64,000 nucleotides of DNA, from the NCBI GenBank assembly GCA_963707875.1, contig CAVPRU010000001.1, forward strand, positions 310,001 through 374,000, in the 5' to 3' direction. Each line of letters begins with the position of its first letter. Position 1 is the stretch's first letter. Below the pieces are notes generated by a model. The model saw only the letters and a program-made list of their open reading frames with translations. It was not told the origin of the DNA and did not search any database. Below, piece after piece: positions 17,233 to 26,813 of the stretch. The translations under genes and the position numbers were made by a program. This DNA comes from SZUA-320 sp963707875 (GTDB lineage Bacteria; Gemmatimonadota; Gemmatimonadetes; Gemmatimonadales; GWC2-71-9).

Positions 17233-17608
17233 GGTGCAACCGGTTCAGCCCGCCAGCATGCCGCTTCCTCGGGGCCACTACTCGCCGGGGCTCGTGGCGG
17301 GGGGATTCGTGTTCGTTTCCGGCCAGCTCCCCTCCGATCCGGCCACCGGCCAGATGGTCCCTGGCGGAATCGAGGCTCAGACGGAGCGCGCCCTCCGGAA
17401 CGTGGAGCTGATTCTCCAGGCGGCCGGCTCGTCGCTGGAGCGGGTGGCCTCGATGACCATCTATATTTCGGACGGCGATCTCTGGGGCGCCGTCAACGGG
17501 GTGTATGCCCGCGTCATGGGCAGCCACCGCCCGGCCCGTGCCGTGGTGCCGGTCAAGGACCTGCACTACGGGGCCCTGATCGAGATCCAGGCGATTGCCC
17601 TGGCCTGA
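17225..17608 (+). CDS. ridA: RidA-family enamine/imine deaminase
   Basis: A 127-residue RidA (YjgF/YER057c) protein that hydrolyses reactive 2-aminoacrylate and related imines released by PLP enzymes. Motifs: GHYSPGLVAGGFVFVSGQLP, QTERALRNVELILQAAGSSL and HRPARAVVPVKDLHYGALIE, with the conserved Arg and terminal Glu. It overlaps trpA and is the last gene of the trp operon. A role beside the serine-using PLP enzyme TrpB is sensible, because TrpB forms an aminoacrylate intermediate. The ATG at 17225 follows GGAGG. Confidence 0.9.
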   Translation: MSEVQPVQPASMPLPRGHYSPGLVAGGFVFVSGQLPSDPATGQMVPGGIEAQTERALRNVELILQAAGSSLERVASMTIYISDGDLWGAVNGVYARVMGSHRPARAVVPVKDLHYGALIEIQAIALA

Positions 17609-17644
17609 GCGGCAGTATCCACCACCCCGACCCAGAAATACCCG

Positions 17645-18907
17645 ATGACCACCAGTCGTTCTACCCTGTTCGCCGGTCTCGTCGCTCTCCTGTTCGCGCC
17701 GGTCCGCCCACTGACGGCCCAGCCCCAGGTCAGAGAGTTGCCGGCGGTCCAGGCCGCCCTCGATGGGCTCCGCGCCGACAACCCCTGGACCCTGACCCAG
17801 CAGGCCGAACTCTGTGAGATTCCGGCGCCGCCGTTCGGTGAAGCGGCCCGCGGCGAGGCGGTGCGACAGCGCTTTCTCTCACTCGGGCTCCGGCAGGTCC
17901 GGGTTGACGCCGAGGGAAACGTCATTGGCGAACGGCCAGGGAGCGGCGCCGGACCTCGGGTGGCGCTGACCGCACACCTGGACACGGTGTTCCCGGACTC
18001 CACCGACGTGCGGGTCACCCGGCAGGGGACTCGACTGATGGGGCCCGGGATCGGGGATGATTGCCGAGGACTGGCCGTGATCCTGGCGGTGGCGCGGGCG
18101 CTGGATCGGGCCCGGGTGGCCACTCCGGGAACGATCGTCTTCGTGGCGACGGTGGGGGAGGAGGGACCCGGAAACCTCCGGGGCGTGCGACACCTCTTCG
18201 ATCAGCGAAGCGCGGGTCAGCTGGACGGGTTCATCTCGGTGGATGGTACCGGTCTCGGGCTCACCAGCCGGGCCATCGGGAGCCACCGGTACCGGGTCAC
18301 CTTCCAGGGTCCGGGGGGCCACAGCTTCGGGGGATTCGGGATGCCCAACCCGATCCACGCACTGGGACGAGCCATCGCCGAGCTGTCGGAGCTCGTGGTC
18401 CCGGTCAACCCTCGAACCACCTTCAGTGTGGGCATGGTCCAGGGCGGCACCTCGGTCAACTCGATCGCGATGTCGACCGCGATGGACGTCGACTTCCGGT
18501 CCGAGCGGCAGGAGATCCTCGATCAGTTGGACGGCCGGTTGCGCCGGATCGTCCGGGAAGCGGTGGCCGCGGAAAAAGCCCGCTGGCCGATGAGCCAAAC
18601 CGGGTTGGAGGCGGTGATTACGGACATTGGCCGGCGTCCCGCGGGCGGTCAGCCGGATGACGCTCCGATCGTCCAGGCGGCGGTGGGGGCCGCTCGGCGG
18701 CTGGGGTTCACCCCATCCCTCTCGGCTTCGAGTACCGACGCCAACTACCCGATGAGCCTAGGGGTACCCGCCGTCACGATCGATGGCGGTGGGGAGGGCC
18801 GCGGCGCCCACTCCCTGTCGGAGTCCTACCAGGATGGGCCCGAGGGGTGGAAGGGGCCCCAGTGGGCACTGCTGTTGAGCATCGGACTGGCGGGGCTCAG
18901 GCCGTAG
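17645..18907 (+). CDS. exported M20-family metallopeptidase (PepT-like)
   Basis: A 420-residue di-zinc peptidase with an N-terminal signal peptide (cleavage near LTAQ, residue 25). Metal-binding motifs: LTAHLDTVFP, GIGDDCRGLAV, TVGEEGPGNLRG, SVDGTGL and the late GEGRGAHSLSE. The M20 dimerisation domain is in the middle (GSHRYRVTFQGPGGHSFGGF). Probably cleaves small peptides or deacylates amino acids in the periplasm. It follows ridA by 36 bases and may be read through from the trp operon, though nothing ties it to tryptophan. Confidence 0.88.
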   Translation: MTTSRSTLFAGLVALLFAPVRPLTAQPQVRELPAVQAALDGLRADNPWTLTQQAELCEIPAPPFGEAARGEAVRQRFLSLGLRQVRVDAEGNVIGERPGSGAGPRVALTAHLDTVFPDSTDVRVTRQGTRLMGPGIGDDCRGLAVILAVARALDRARVATPGTIVFVATVGEEGPGNLRGVRHLFDQRSAGQLDGFISVDGTGLGLTSRAIGSHRYRVTFQGPGGHSFGGFGMPNPIHALGRAIAELSELVVPVNPRTTFSVGMVQGGTSVNSIAMSTAMDVDFRSERQEILDQLDGRLRRIVREAVAAEKARWPMSQTGLEAVITDIGRRPAGGQPDDAPIVQAAVGAARRLGFTPSLSASSTDANYPMSLGVPAVTIDGGGEGRGAHSLSESYQDGPEGWKGPQWALLLSIGLAGLRP

Positions 18908-18972
18908 CCCTGGCGTGACCGGCTCCAAAGGCGGCCCGGCTACCTGACAGCAGGGATCACGGGGAGAAACGA

Positions 18973-20334
18973 CTACCCGTCACGCGTCGGACAGTGCCGG
19001 GAGAGGAGCTGGTCCACTTCAGAGTATCCTGACGGCAACAATACTCCCACAGTAGACGCGCCGGCCCGGAGAAGGGTTGCCACGGAGGCCGGTGACCGGA
19101 GCTCGGTCCAGTAGGAGTCCACGCAGGCCTTCACTGCCAGCATGAGTGCCGTCTGGCCATCTCCATCCCGGAGGTCAGGCGGGACCCCGAGCTCGAGCAA
19201 CAATGCCACGGTATCGTGGCGGGCCCGCCAGGTCGCTACATGCAGCGCGGTGCTGTCCGGGGCGATCCCGAAGTAGCCGTCCCCCGAGTAGCGCGCCTGG
19301 CTGCTGACCCCAAGGGACACCAGCAGTCGCACGCCTTCGGTGTTTCCTGTCCCGGCAAACTCCGCCAGCCGCTCCCCTCCCTGGGCCAGCAGGTCGGCCA
19401 CCAGGTGTGGGTGATGATGAACCGCCCGCTTGACTGCGGCCGAATCACCCCGGGCACACGCGGCGAGCAGCAGATCCACTCCATGCAATTCGACCGTGCT
19501 CTCTCGCTCGAAAAACAGGTCGAGCAGGTCGCCGCGGCCCCGCCGAGCCGCCAGCGCAACCGTGCTCCTGCCCTCGAAGGTGATGCCGGGGTCGCCACCG
19601 TGATCGAGCAGCAGGGCGATGACCTCGGCCGCGTTGTCCCTCAGCACCGCCTGGTGCAGGGCGGTCCGGCCCCACCGGGTCATCCGATTGGGATCGGCTC
19701 CGTGCTCGAGGAGATACCGGACGCCGTCCAGATCGTGCCAGTCGTGCTTGCGCAGCAGCATGGCGGCCAGGCTGTCGGCGCTCAACCGCCCGCTCTCGAC
19801 CAGCACCCGCAGGGTCTCATGGTCATAGCCTTCCGGAGCATGGTACACCACCTCCGGGTCGTTGGGATCCGCGCCGCGCTCCAGCAGGAGCCGAGTCAGT
19901 CCGGGGTGGCCCGCCACGCCGGCCGCACCGTACAGGGCGCTTTCCCATTCGGGGCCTGGTTCATGGTTCGGTTCCCACCATCCGGTGGTGGCGCTGGCTC
20001 CCCCCTCGAGCAACGCGGTCGCAGCATCGACGAAGCCCTCGGCGCGTGCCGGATCGAGTCTCAGATAGCGGGAGAAGCAAAGCCAGGTGAGCGGATCCCA
20101 GTCGTGTGGTCCGCCCGCAGTGAGGGCCAGGGCAGGATCGCGGGCCAGGTGGGCCCGGACCGCGGCGGCATCCCCCAGCACCGCGGCGCAGGAAATGTGG
20201 AGTGAGGTCAGGCCGGGGTGTTGGGCGAGGAGTTCGTTCGCGCGCTCCAGTGTCCCGGAGGTGTGCCACCCATCCCGCGCCGGGGTGGCCGCCGCGAGGA
20301 ATTCCCAAACGGGGTCGTCTGGCGGAGAAGTCAA
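18973..20334 (-). CDS. ankyrin-repeat protein
   Basis: About 453 residues, with no signal peptide, made largely of ankyrin repeats: TSLHISCAAVLGDAAAVRAH, ESALYGAAGVAGHPGLTRLL with LLERGADPND, LEHGADPNRMTRWGRTALHQ, LLDHGGDPGITFEGRSTVAL, STALHVATWRARHDTVALLL and DLRDGDGQTALMLAVKAC. It is probably a cytoplasmic protein-binding scaffold. I chose TTG at 20334 (LTSPPDDPVWEFL) because it lies 2 bases after the stop of the upstream gene; GTG at 20343 is an alternative. Ligand unknown. Confidence 0.8.
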   Translation of the reverse strand: MTSPPDDPVWEFLAAATPARDGWHTSGTLERANELLAQHPGLTSLHISCAAVLGDAAAVRAHLARDPALALTAGGPHDWDPLTWLCFSRYLRLDPARAEGFVDAATALLEGGASATTGWWEPNHEPGPEWESALYGAAGVAGHPGLTRLLLERGADPNDPEVVYHAPEGYDHETLRVLVESGRLSADSLAAMLLRKHDWHDLDGVRYLLEHGADPNRMTRWGRTALHQAVLRDNAAEVIALLLDHGGDPGITFEGRSTVALAARRGRGDLLDLFFERESTVELHGVDLLLAACARGDSAAVKRAVHHHPHLVADLLAQGGERLAEFAGTGNTEGVRLLVSLGVSSQARYSGDGYFGIAPDSTALHVATWRARHDTVALLLELGVPPDLRDGDGQTALMLAVKACVDSYWTELRSPASVATLLRAGASTVGVLLPSGYSEVDQLLSRHCPTRDG

Positions 20335-20336
20335 GG

Positions 20337-21119
20337 CTACCACACCCGTCCGATGTTCCAGGTCCCGCCGAGCAGGACCGCGCTCGGCTGGGGACCGGTC
20401 AGCGGCACGATGACACTCACATCGAGTCCGAGCCAGGCGCGGACTGCCAGCGTCGGCCCGAAGAGCAGCGCAACGCTCCCGGGCTGACCGGCCGTTCCGC
20501 TGGTCCCGGGCAGCCCAAACACCTCGCCGACCCAACCCACCGATCCTGTCACCGGCCCACCCGCCGCCAGCGCCCAGAGGGTGGCGTCCCGGGAAACGGT
20601 GCTGCCATCGCCGCCCCGTCGAGTGTAACTCACATTGACGTCGACCGCGACTGGCCCGAAGGAATTGCTCGCGATCAGCATCATCCCGACATCGGTTGTG
20701 GAGCTGCCGGTCCCGGAGGCGCTCGATCCGGTGGCCAGTTTGAGACTCGGCTGGACGGCAACCTGGCCCACGATCGGCAGGCCATCCGCCAGGCGCCACT
20801 TGAGTCCGAGCGTCATGTCGCCCAGCCCGACGTTGTCGGGGCCAGGGGGAGCCACCACTGGCGCGAGCACGCCGAGCTGGAGGTTCGAGGCCAGCCCAAG
20901 CTTGAAGTACAGGGGTGCGAACCCGCCTCGGGAATGATCCTCGAAGCGATCCAGTTCAATGCCGAACTCGAACTCGAGCCACCCGGGGGAGACCGTGTAG
21001 GCGTGCGTCGCCACGCTGGGCCGCTCCGGCTGCACCTGGCGGGGATCCTGCTGCGCGCCGGCCGAGATGGGTCCGACGGTGGTCCCCACCAGAAACGATG
21101 CCAGAGCCGATAGTCTCAT
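20337..21119 (-). CDS. outer-membrane transporter-like beta-barrel protein
   Basis: A 260-residue exported protein with a signal peptide ending near ISAGAQQ. The mature part alternates hydrophobic and polar residues and has aromatic-rich strands: GWLEFEFGIELDRF, LYFKLGLASNLQLGVLAPVV, DMTLGLKWRLADGLPIVGQV and VSVIVPLTGPQPS. This resembles the 'putative outer membrane transporter' barrel family (phenol MetA-like). It stops 2 bases before the ankyrin gene, so the two are probably co-transcribed. The cargo is unknown. Confidence 0.65.
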   Translation of the reverse strand: MRLSALASFLVGTTVGPISAGAQQDPRQVQPERPSVATHAYTVSPGWLEFEFGIELDRFEDHSRGGFAPLYFKLGLASNLQLGVLAPVVAPPGPDNVGLGDMTLGLKWRLADGLPIVGQVAVQPSLKLATGSSASGTGSSTTDVGMMLIASNSFGPVAVDVNVSYTRRGGDGSTVSRDATLWALAAGGPVTGSVGWVGEVFGLPGTSGTAGQPGSVALLFGPTLAVRAWLGLDVSVIVPLTGPQPSAVLLGGTWNIGRVW

Positions 21120-21151
21120 ATCCTCTTCCCGGAGCCGTTTCGACAGCCTTG

Positions 21152-21658
21152 CTAGAGCCGTTCCGACAGCTGGTTGCGGTGGTGGCGGGTGTGCAGAGCC
21201 TGGAACCTAGCGTAGTCCTCCACGGTCACCCTGCCGAAGACGGTGCTGGCCACTTTCTCCCCGGTGGCGGCCTTGGCCTGGCAGGCTCGGTCGAACTTGG
21301 CGAGGGCCGCCTCCAGCCGGATCCGCGCCTCGGCTACCGTCGGGGGGCCGGTTTCGGGGTCAAACGGCTGGTTGGTCTTGGCCTTGATGAAGGTGCCCTT
21401 CTTCAGGACCCGTCTGAAGAACAGACCCCTGAGCACCGGGCGGAGGAAGGACGGAAGGGTCGGGAATTTGGACGGTGCCCCTTCCACCACGTGGGCGGAC
21501 TCTTCCAGCGCCCGGGCGACATGCTCGATCAGCTGAGAGGGTGACCACTTGCCCGGGGCCCAGGGCGAGGTGAACTTCGCGCCTGTTCGCTCCCCGGCCA
21601 CGAGCAGGTCGTGGACCGCGGTGCGGTTGTCGTCGAGTGCGGTGTCAATCGCCGCCAT
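21152..21658 (-). CDS. DinB-family (DUF1569-like) four-helix protein
   Basis: A 168-residue protein resembling the DinB/YfiT-like four-helix metal-binding fold: an N-terminal helix, then PWAPGKWSPSQLIEHVARAL (first His), and a terminal FQALHTRHHRNQLSERL with the clustered His residues. Members bind a divalent metal and some are thiol transferases; activity here is unknown. I start at the internal ATG at 21658, preceded by GGAGGGG at good spacing, rather than at the longer frame. Confidence 0.75.
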   Translation of the reverse strand: MAAIDTALDDNRTAVHDLLVAGERTGAKFTSPWAPGKWSPSQLIEHVARALEESAHVVEGAPSKFPTLPSFLRPVLRGLFFRRVLKKGTFIKAKTNQPFDPETGPPTVAEARIRLEAALAKFDRACQAKAATGEKVASTVFGRVTVEDYARFQALHTRHHRNQLSERL

Positions 21659-21814
21659 GGCCCCTCCGGCAGGCTGTCGGGATCGGTTCGCGGGAGGCAA
21701 CCCCCGATCGGATGCCGCCGCCACTGTGCCGGAACAATCATAGGGTGACTCAGGTGGAGCAAGCCGAACCCGGACCGAGCGGCTGGTGGGGCTCCTGGGT
21801 GGGGCGAGAGCGGG

Positions 21815-22270
21815 CTAGCGGGGCCAGCCGGCCAGGCGTTGGGGCGCGAGGAGAATCAGTGGGGCCTTCATGTCGCCGGCATAGATGGTCGACTCGATCC
21901 CGGCGGTGCGTTCCATGTCAGTCCGGGTTGGTCCCGCCCAGCAGGTGAGCGCGATATGCAGCACCGGCTGGTCGAGCAGCCCGGTTGGTGTGGATCCTCG
22001 GGCCCCGAAGCTCTGTGCCTCTCTGATCATCGCGATCATTCGGCCCGAGATCCACACCGGTTGCTCGGTCAGTCCCTGGAGCATTCGATACGTCAGAGTT
22101 GTGGATTCCCCGCCACAGGTGACGACTCCAAACACCGGGGCGTCGAATCGGCCACTCCGCGGAAAGAGCGCCACCCCGTAGTCCAGGTGGACCCCGGGAG
22201 ATTCAACGGTGACAAGGGTTTCCGCCAGCAGGTCGAGGACAGGCGCGATGTTGGTCGGAATCGAATCCAC
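21815..22270 (-). CDS. hypothetical protein
   Basis: A 151-residue open frame starting with GTG at 22270 after AGGGGAA. Composition and codon use look like real coding sequence, and it fills an otherwise empty gap between two confident genes of the same strand. I see no signal peptide, membrane segment or known motif. The sequence has a mixed alpha/beta look (VHLDYGVALFPRSGRFD, GVVTCGGESTTLTYRMLQGL). No function can be assigned. Confidence 0.5.
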   Translation of the reverse strand: MDSIPTNIAPVLDLLAETLVTVESPGVHLDYGVALFPRSGRFDAPVFGVVTCGGESTTLTYRMLQGLTEQPVWISGRMIAMIREAQSFGARGSTPTGLLDQPVLHIALTCWAGPTRTDMERTAGIESTIYAGDMKAPLILLAPQRLAGWPR

Positions 22271-22381
22271 GAGTTCCCCTTCAGTTCCGATATGACTCCG
22301 GCCCCCGGTCGGGGGACCCGGCTCCTGGTATTGCAGGAGACGGGCCGCCCGGCCGGGGGCCGGAGTCCAGAACCTGGACCG

Positions 22382-22816
22382 CTACCGAACGGGCGGCGGA
22401 CGCTGTCCGCGCATCTGGGCCCGCTGGGCCTCCAGGTACCCTTCATACTTGGCGTATTGCTCCGCGGTCAGCACCCCCTTCAGGTCCTCGTGCAGCTTGG
22501 CGGTCCGTTCCCGGATCTTCCCCATCGCCGCGGTGTTGTCGGCCTGGACGGCTTCCCGGGTCACCACCCCGTCCCGGATCATCTGCATGTTCTCCATCAG
22601 CGCTTCGCGGGGCTCTTTGGTGTCCGCGGCAAAGGCGTCGAGGACTTTCTGGACCTTGGGCTCCTGCTCGGAGGTCAGCGCCAACTCCTTCTTGAGCACC
22701 TCCATGCTGGGGGCGCCCATCCCCCCCATTCGCATTCCGCCGCCCTGCTGCGCCGCCACCGGCGCCGCCATCACCAGGCCGGCCACCAGGGCCGTTGCCC
22801 CAAACTTCCTGATCAT
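22382..22816 (-). CDS. periplasmic Spy/LTXXQ-like protein
   Basis: A 144-residue exported protein: signal peptide to VAAQQ (about residue 24), then GGGMRMGGMGAPS, LALTSEQEPKVQKVLDAFAA and LKGVLTAEQYAKYEGYLEAQ. The LTxEQ pairs and the long helices match the LTXXQ family of Spy/CpxP chaperones, which sense or bind unfolded periplasmic proteins or metals. The ATG at 22816 is preceded by GGAGA. It starts 32 bases after the stop of the large histidine kinase and may be co-transcribed with it. Confidence 0.75.
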   Translation of the reverse strand: MIRKFGATALVAGLVMAAPVAAQQGGGMRMGGMGAPSMEVLKKELALTSEQEPKVQKVLDAFAADTKEPREALMENMQMIRDGVVTREAVQADNTAAMGKIRERTAKLHEDLKGVLTAEQYAKYEGYLEAQRAQMRGQRPPPVR

Positions 22817-22847
22817 TGGTCCATCTCCTGAGTAGATGATTCGTGGC

Positions 22848-25800
22848 TCAGCCGCCACCGGCGTTCGGTAGCGCGAAGTCAATTCGGACCGTGGTCCCCT
22901 TCTCCGGGACGCTCTCCAGCGAAACGGCTCCCTGCCACCCCTCGACCAGCCGCCGGACAATGGCCAGACCCAACCCGGCACCGCTCGAGGTGGTCGTGAA
23001 CCTGGGCTCAAAGACCTTGGGAAGCAGTTCGGCGGGAATCCCCCGCCCGTCGTCGCGTACCTCCATATACGAATCCCCCGCCCGAACCGTTAATGCCGTT
23101 GCCCCGGCGTTTCTGGCGTTGTCGAGCAGGTTGAGCAGCACCTCCTTGAGTTCGTCCCGCCGACAGGTTGCCCTCATTTCCCCCGGCACCGCGGCGTCGA
23201 TCCTGATTCCGGGAATCAAGTCATAGAGCGCGGCCACCTCCCGGACCAGCTCGGCCACCGGGACCTGCTCCAGGGGAAGACCCGCCTCGGGGGTGGCGAA
23301 CCGGGCAAAGGCCCGGGCAATCGCGTCGAGCCGGTCGATCTCCGCCAGCAGCCGGCCGATGGTCTCGTCCATCGCGATGGGCAGCTGTGACGGCCGGGTC
23401 TCACGGACCCGCTGGAGGTGCTGGATGCCCAGCCGGACCGGGGTGAGCGGGTTCTTGATCGCATGCGCCACTTGGCTCGCGACCTCGCCCCAGGCCAGGA
23501 TCCGGGCGGCCCGGGTGGTCTCGGTCACGTCATTGATGGCGAGGACCAGACCACCCACGTCGGGACCCAGCGAGGCGAACTGAACCACGTAGCGTCGATC
23601 CCCGGCATCAAGCTCCAGCTCGGCCTCCGCCTGGAGGTCCCCTGCCAGCCGATCCGCCACCTCACCCTCAAGCACGCTCCAAGGACCCTCGAGTCCGGCC
23701 GCCAGCGGCTTCCCCGGCTGGGGCGAGCTGCCTAGCGCTTCGGCGGCGCGACGGTTGGCGAGGAGCACCCGGCCCTCCCCGTCCACGGCGACGACCCCGG
23801 TGGTCACGGTCGTCAGCACGGTCGCGGTGCGGCGCCTGGCCAGCTCCAGGGCCGCCTGGCCCAGCTTCACGTCGGTGGCCATCCGGCCGAAGGCCTCGAA
23901 GACCGGCTCGAACTCCGGCGGCTGCCGTCCGGGCGGCTCGGGATCCCTTCCGGCGCCGAACGCGATGGCGGCCTGCCTGAGGTCGGTCACCGGACGGCTC
24001 AGGGCGTGGGAGGCCCGATCGGCGCCCACCAGCGCCGCCAGCACGCCGAACAAGGTCGCCAGTAGAAGCAGCGCGGCCACATCGGTCTGCCGCTCGCGAA
24101 GATCTCGATCACTCGCGGGCGCGAGCGTCGCCAGCACGTCTGCCGGCCCTCCCCGCGGCGACAGCACCGCCGCGTAGCTCACCCGGACTCCGGCACCCCA
24201 CAACCCCGATCCGTTGCCCGCCGTCCGATCCCCATCGAGCTGAATCGCATGCCAGGCGGTGGCCTGGAGCAGCGGGGGCAGCACCCCGAGCCGCGACAGG
24301 ACGGAGTCGCTCACCGCCTCGAGTCGGCCGCGGCGATAGAGGGCCAGATCGGCGTCGAGCCGGTCGCGCTGCTCCACCAGGACCCGGGTCGCGGCCAGGA
24401 GCTCCGTCGGCAGGCCGTCGGCCGGGGTTGCGTCCCGGAGAACCCGTTGCAGCACCAGCTCCCGGGAGCGGGCCGCCTCGGCGCCGAGCTGGGTCATGGC
24501 GAGGCCGCCGAGAAACGCCGCCGGGAAGATGCAGAAGAGCGCGAGGGCCAACGCCAGCCGGGCCCGGAAGGACCGGGACAGGGCACCCAGGTCCACTCGC
24601 GGTCGGGGGATCCCGGCGACTCGCTCCGCCAGAGACCAGAGCGCCCAGAGGAGGAGCACATCCAGCAGGATCAGGAGCGCGCCGCGGACCTGGATCCAGG
24701 GTGGCCGGCCCAGCGGGATGAGGACGTGGGTCTCGCGCGGGCCCTCGGGGTAGTCCACCGTTTCCCAGAGTCGCAGGGCCCACCCCTCTCGGCGCCAGCG
24801 CCCTTCGGGCACCGCCAGCCGGCCCATCGGGGAAGTCGCGAGCGAAAGCCGGTAGAGGGCTTCCCGGTCCTGGGAGGTGGCCAGCGACCGGCCGAGGGCG
24901 GCACTCACGATCAGGGCACTCCGGGGACCGACCAGCACCGTGGCGACGTGACTCTGGTCGACCCGCACCCCGAGGAGGTAGTGCACCCCGGGATGGACCG
25001 CGACCCGGGTCACCACTGGAGAGCCGCTCGACCCCGAGGTCGCGGCAAAGGCCGAAAGGGTGGAGTCCGGGACCAGGAGCTGGTCGAGGGCCGCTGTGGC
25101 CACCGGGGCTCCCTCCAGAGTCCACAGATCGAGCCGGGCCGGATATCCCTGCTGGGCAAGCCCTGAAGTGGACCACCGGTGGTACAGCTCGGTCCCATCG
25201 GTCGGCGAAATCCCGGTGGTCAGACTGCGGCCGAGCTCCAGGAGCAGTGGTTCGACCAGCGGATCGACCTCGGCCCCAAGCCCGCGGAGGTCCTGCAACG
25301 CGACGTCGGTCCGCCCGGCCAGCGAGGTCCCCCAGGTCATCAGCGCGGCGCCGGAGCCCGCCACGATCCCCAGGCAGATGATGGCCCGGCGACGCGGGGC
25401 GGGAAACGCCACCAACCCCACGGCCGGAACCCACAGTGCGGTGTACCAGGCGGGCCATCCCGGCTGCCCGGTAAAGGCCAGGATGCCCACCACCGCGGCG
25501 AACACGGCCAGCACGGCTCCCAGGGTGGCGGGACCATTTCGCACCGGCAGTCGGGTGTTTCGTCGGAGCAGACCGGCGGAGACTGTCAGGGTGATGGCGG
25601 CCGGGATCAGCAGCGCCAGATGCCAGGTCCACCAGGAGGCGGTGGTCACCCCATGGGCCGGAGGAGTGATGCCTTTCCCGAACGCGCGAATCAGGTAAGG
25701 GGTCCCCACCGTGAGCACTGCGGATGGAAGCCAGAGCAGTGAATGCCATCGCCCGGCCCGATGCCAGAGGGCCACCGCCAGGACCAGTCCGACTAGGCCG

Positions 25801-26813
25801 GTGAGAATGAGGGGGCCGGCGGCGGTCGAGAGCGGTCCCAGCATCGAGGAGAAGAAGGTTGACGGGGACCAGGCCGCATCCCCTCCAAGCACCAGGGCCA
25901 CCGGGCTCCGGACACCAAGCCAGAGCAGCAGCAGGAGCCCGCCGTAGCGCAGCACCGAATCCGGCGGGATGAGGATCGCGCAAAGCACCAGAGCCAGGAG
26001 CAGCAGAGCGACCATGACCCGGGTCTGATCCCGAAGGCGCTCCACCAGGGCGGCCGGGGTGGGGAGCACCGCCCGCGCCTGAAGCACCGGTTGGTCGGCC
26101 GGCCAGGGCAGCGCGCCCTCCACGACGGGGGTCGGGGCCAGGAACTCGACGGTGAAGCCATGCCGTCGGACCAGCACGGCGGTCAGGGCGCTGACAGGCA
26201 TGGGCAGCAGCGAGTCGGCGGCCAGGGTGGTGCTGGCCACTGCCATCCCCCCTCCGGGGCGGTGGCGCCGAACCTCGAGCACCGCGTAGTATCCTGTGGA
26301 GATGAACTCGAGACCTGACTTCGACCAATCGCCCGTGACCCGGTGGCGCCCCCCCCAGACTTCGGGAAGGCCGGAGGGGGAGGTCAGCGCCAGTCCGGTC
26401 TCCGGGTCCAGTTCCGGCACCGCCCGCTGGAGGTCGTCGAACAGCTTCTCCGGAGTCGAAGGATCGAGGGCTGCGGCCCGCGAAGCCAGGAGGGTCAGTC
26501 GGTGCCGGGCGGCGTCCAGGGCCCGGACCACGGTGACTTCCGCCGCCCGGGTTGCCCGGCCCCGGAAGAGGGGGTCAGACCGCCGGGCCACGGCGACCAG
26601 CCCGAGGTCCACCACCGGGGTGATCGCCAGCAACGCCATCAGGAAGGCGGGGCCGGTCGGGATTCTGATCCGAGGCCACAGGGCCACGGTGGCCCCAGCC
26701 ACCACCAGCCCAATCGCCCAGATGGAAGGGGAGACCAGCCACTCCCCCGCCCCGATGGCGCCCGCACCAACACCCAACCATCCCAACCAGGGGCCCGGTT
26801 CCCGATGAATCAT
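22848..26813 (-). CDS. very large NtrY-like membrane sensor histidine kinase
   Basis: A 1321-residue kinase. The N-terminal half has many membrane helices (about residues 8-75, 260-440 and 440-560) separated by extracytoplasmic segments. A further helix pair and a large periplasmic loop follow (about 740-960), then a HAMP-like linker, a PAS-like region (TTGVVAVDGEGRVLLANRRA) and the kinase core. The core has the H-box VAHAIKNPLTPVRLG (about residue 1115), N-box LLDNARNAG, G1 DDGRGIP, F-box FEPRFTT and G2 GAGLGLAI. It resembles NtrY but is about twice as long. No response regulator is next to it. The ATG at 26813 overlaps the divergent creatininase-like gene. Confidence 0.85.
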   Translation of the reverse strand: MIHREPGPWLGWLGVGAGAIGAGEWLVSPSIWAIGLVVAGATVALWPRIRIPTGPAFLMALLAITPVVDLGLVAVARRSDPLFRGRATRAAEVTVVRALDAARHRLTLLASRAAALDPSTPEKLFDDLQRAVPELDPETGLALTSPSGLPEVWGGRHRVTGDWSKSGLEFISTGYYAVLEVRRHRPGGGMAVASTTLAADSLLPMPVSALTAVLVRRHGFTVEFLAPTPVVEGALPWPADQPVLQARAVLPTPAALVERLRDQTRVMVALLLLALVLCAILIPPDSVLRYGGLLLLLWLGVRSPVALVLGGDAAWSPSTFFSSMLGPLSTAAGPLILTGLVGLVLAVALWHRAGRWHSLLWLPSAVLTVGTPYLIRAFGKGITPPAHGVTTASWWTWHLALLIPAAITLTVSAGLLRRNTRLPVRNGPATLGAVLAVFAAVVGILAFTGQPGWPAWYTALWVPAVGLVAFPAPRRRAIICLGIVAGSGAALMTWGTSLAGRTDVALQDLRGLGAEVDPLVEPLLLELGRSLTTGISPTDGTELYHRWSTSGLAQQGYPARLDLWTLEGAPVATAALDQLLVPDSTLSAFAATSGSSGSPVVTRVAVHPGVHYLLGVRVDQSHVATVLVGPRSALIVSAALGRSLATSQDREALYRLSLATSPMGRLAVPEGRWRREGWALRLWETVDYPEGPRETHVLIPLGRPPWIQVRGALLILLDVLLLWALWSLAERVAGIPRPRVDLGALSRSFRARLALALALFCIFPAAFLGGLAMTQLGAEAARSRELVLQRVLRDATPADGLPTELLAATRVLVEQRDRLDADLALYRRGRLEAVSDSVLSRLGVLPPLLQATAWHAIQLDGDRTAGNGSGLWGAGVRVSYAAVLSPRGGPADVLATLAPASDRDLRERQTDVAALLLLATLFGVLAALVGADRASHALSRPVTDLRQAAIAFGAGRDPEPPGRQPPEFEPVFEAFGRMATDVKLGQAALELARRRTATVLTTVTTGVVAVDGEGRVLLANRRAAEALGSSPQPGKPLAAGLEGPWSVLEGEVADRLAGDLQAEAELELDAGDRRYVVQFASLGPDVGGLVLAINDVTETTRAARILAWGEVASQVAHAIKNPLTPVRLGIQHLQRVRETRPSQLPIAMDETIGRLLAEIDRLDAIARAFARFATPEAGLPLEQVPVAELVREVAALYDLIPGIRIDAAVPGEMRATCRRDELKEVLLNLLDNARNAGATALTVRAGDSYMEVRDDGRGIPAELLPKVFEPRFTTTSSGAGLGLAIVRRLVEGWQGAVSLESVPEKGTTVRIDFALPNAGGG

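Noticed and set aside
24109..26328. A second long minus-strand frame within the histidine kinase
   Set aside because: Same strand, different frame; Arg/Pro/Gly-rich without motifs, while the kinase frame has membrane helices and is continuous with its catalytic core.
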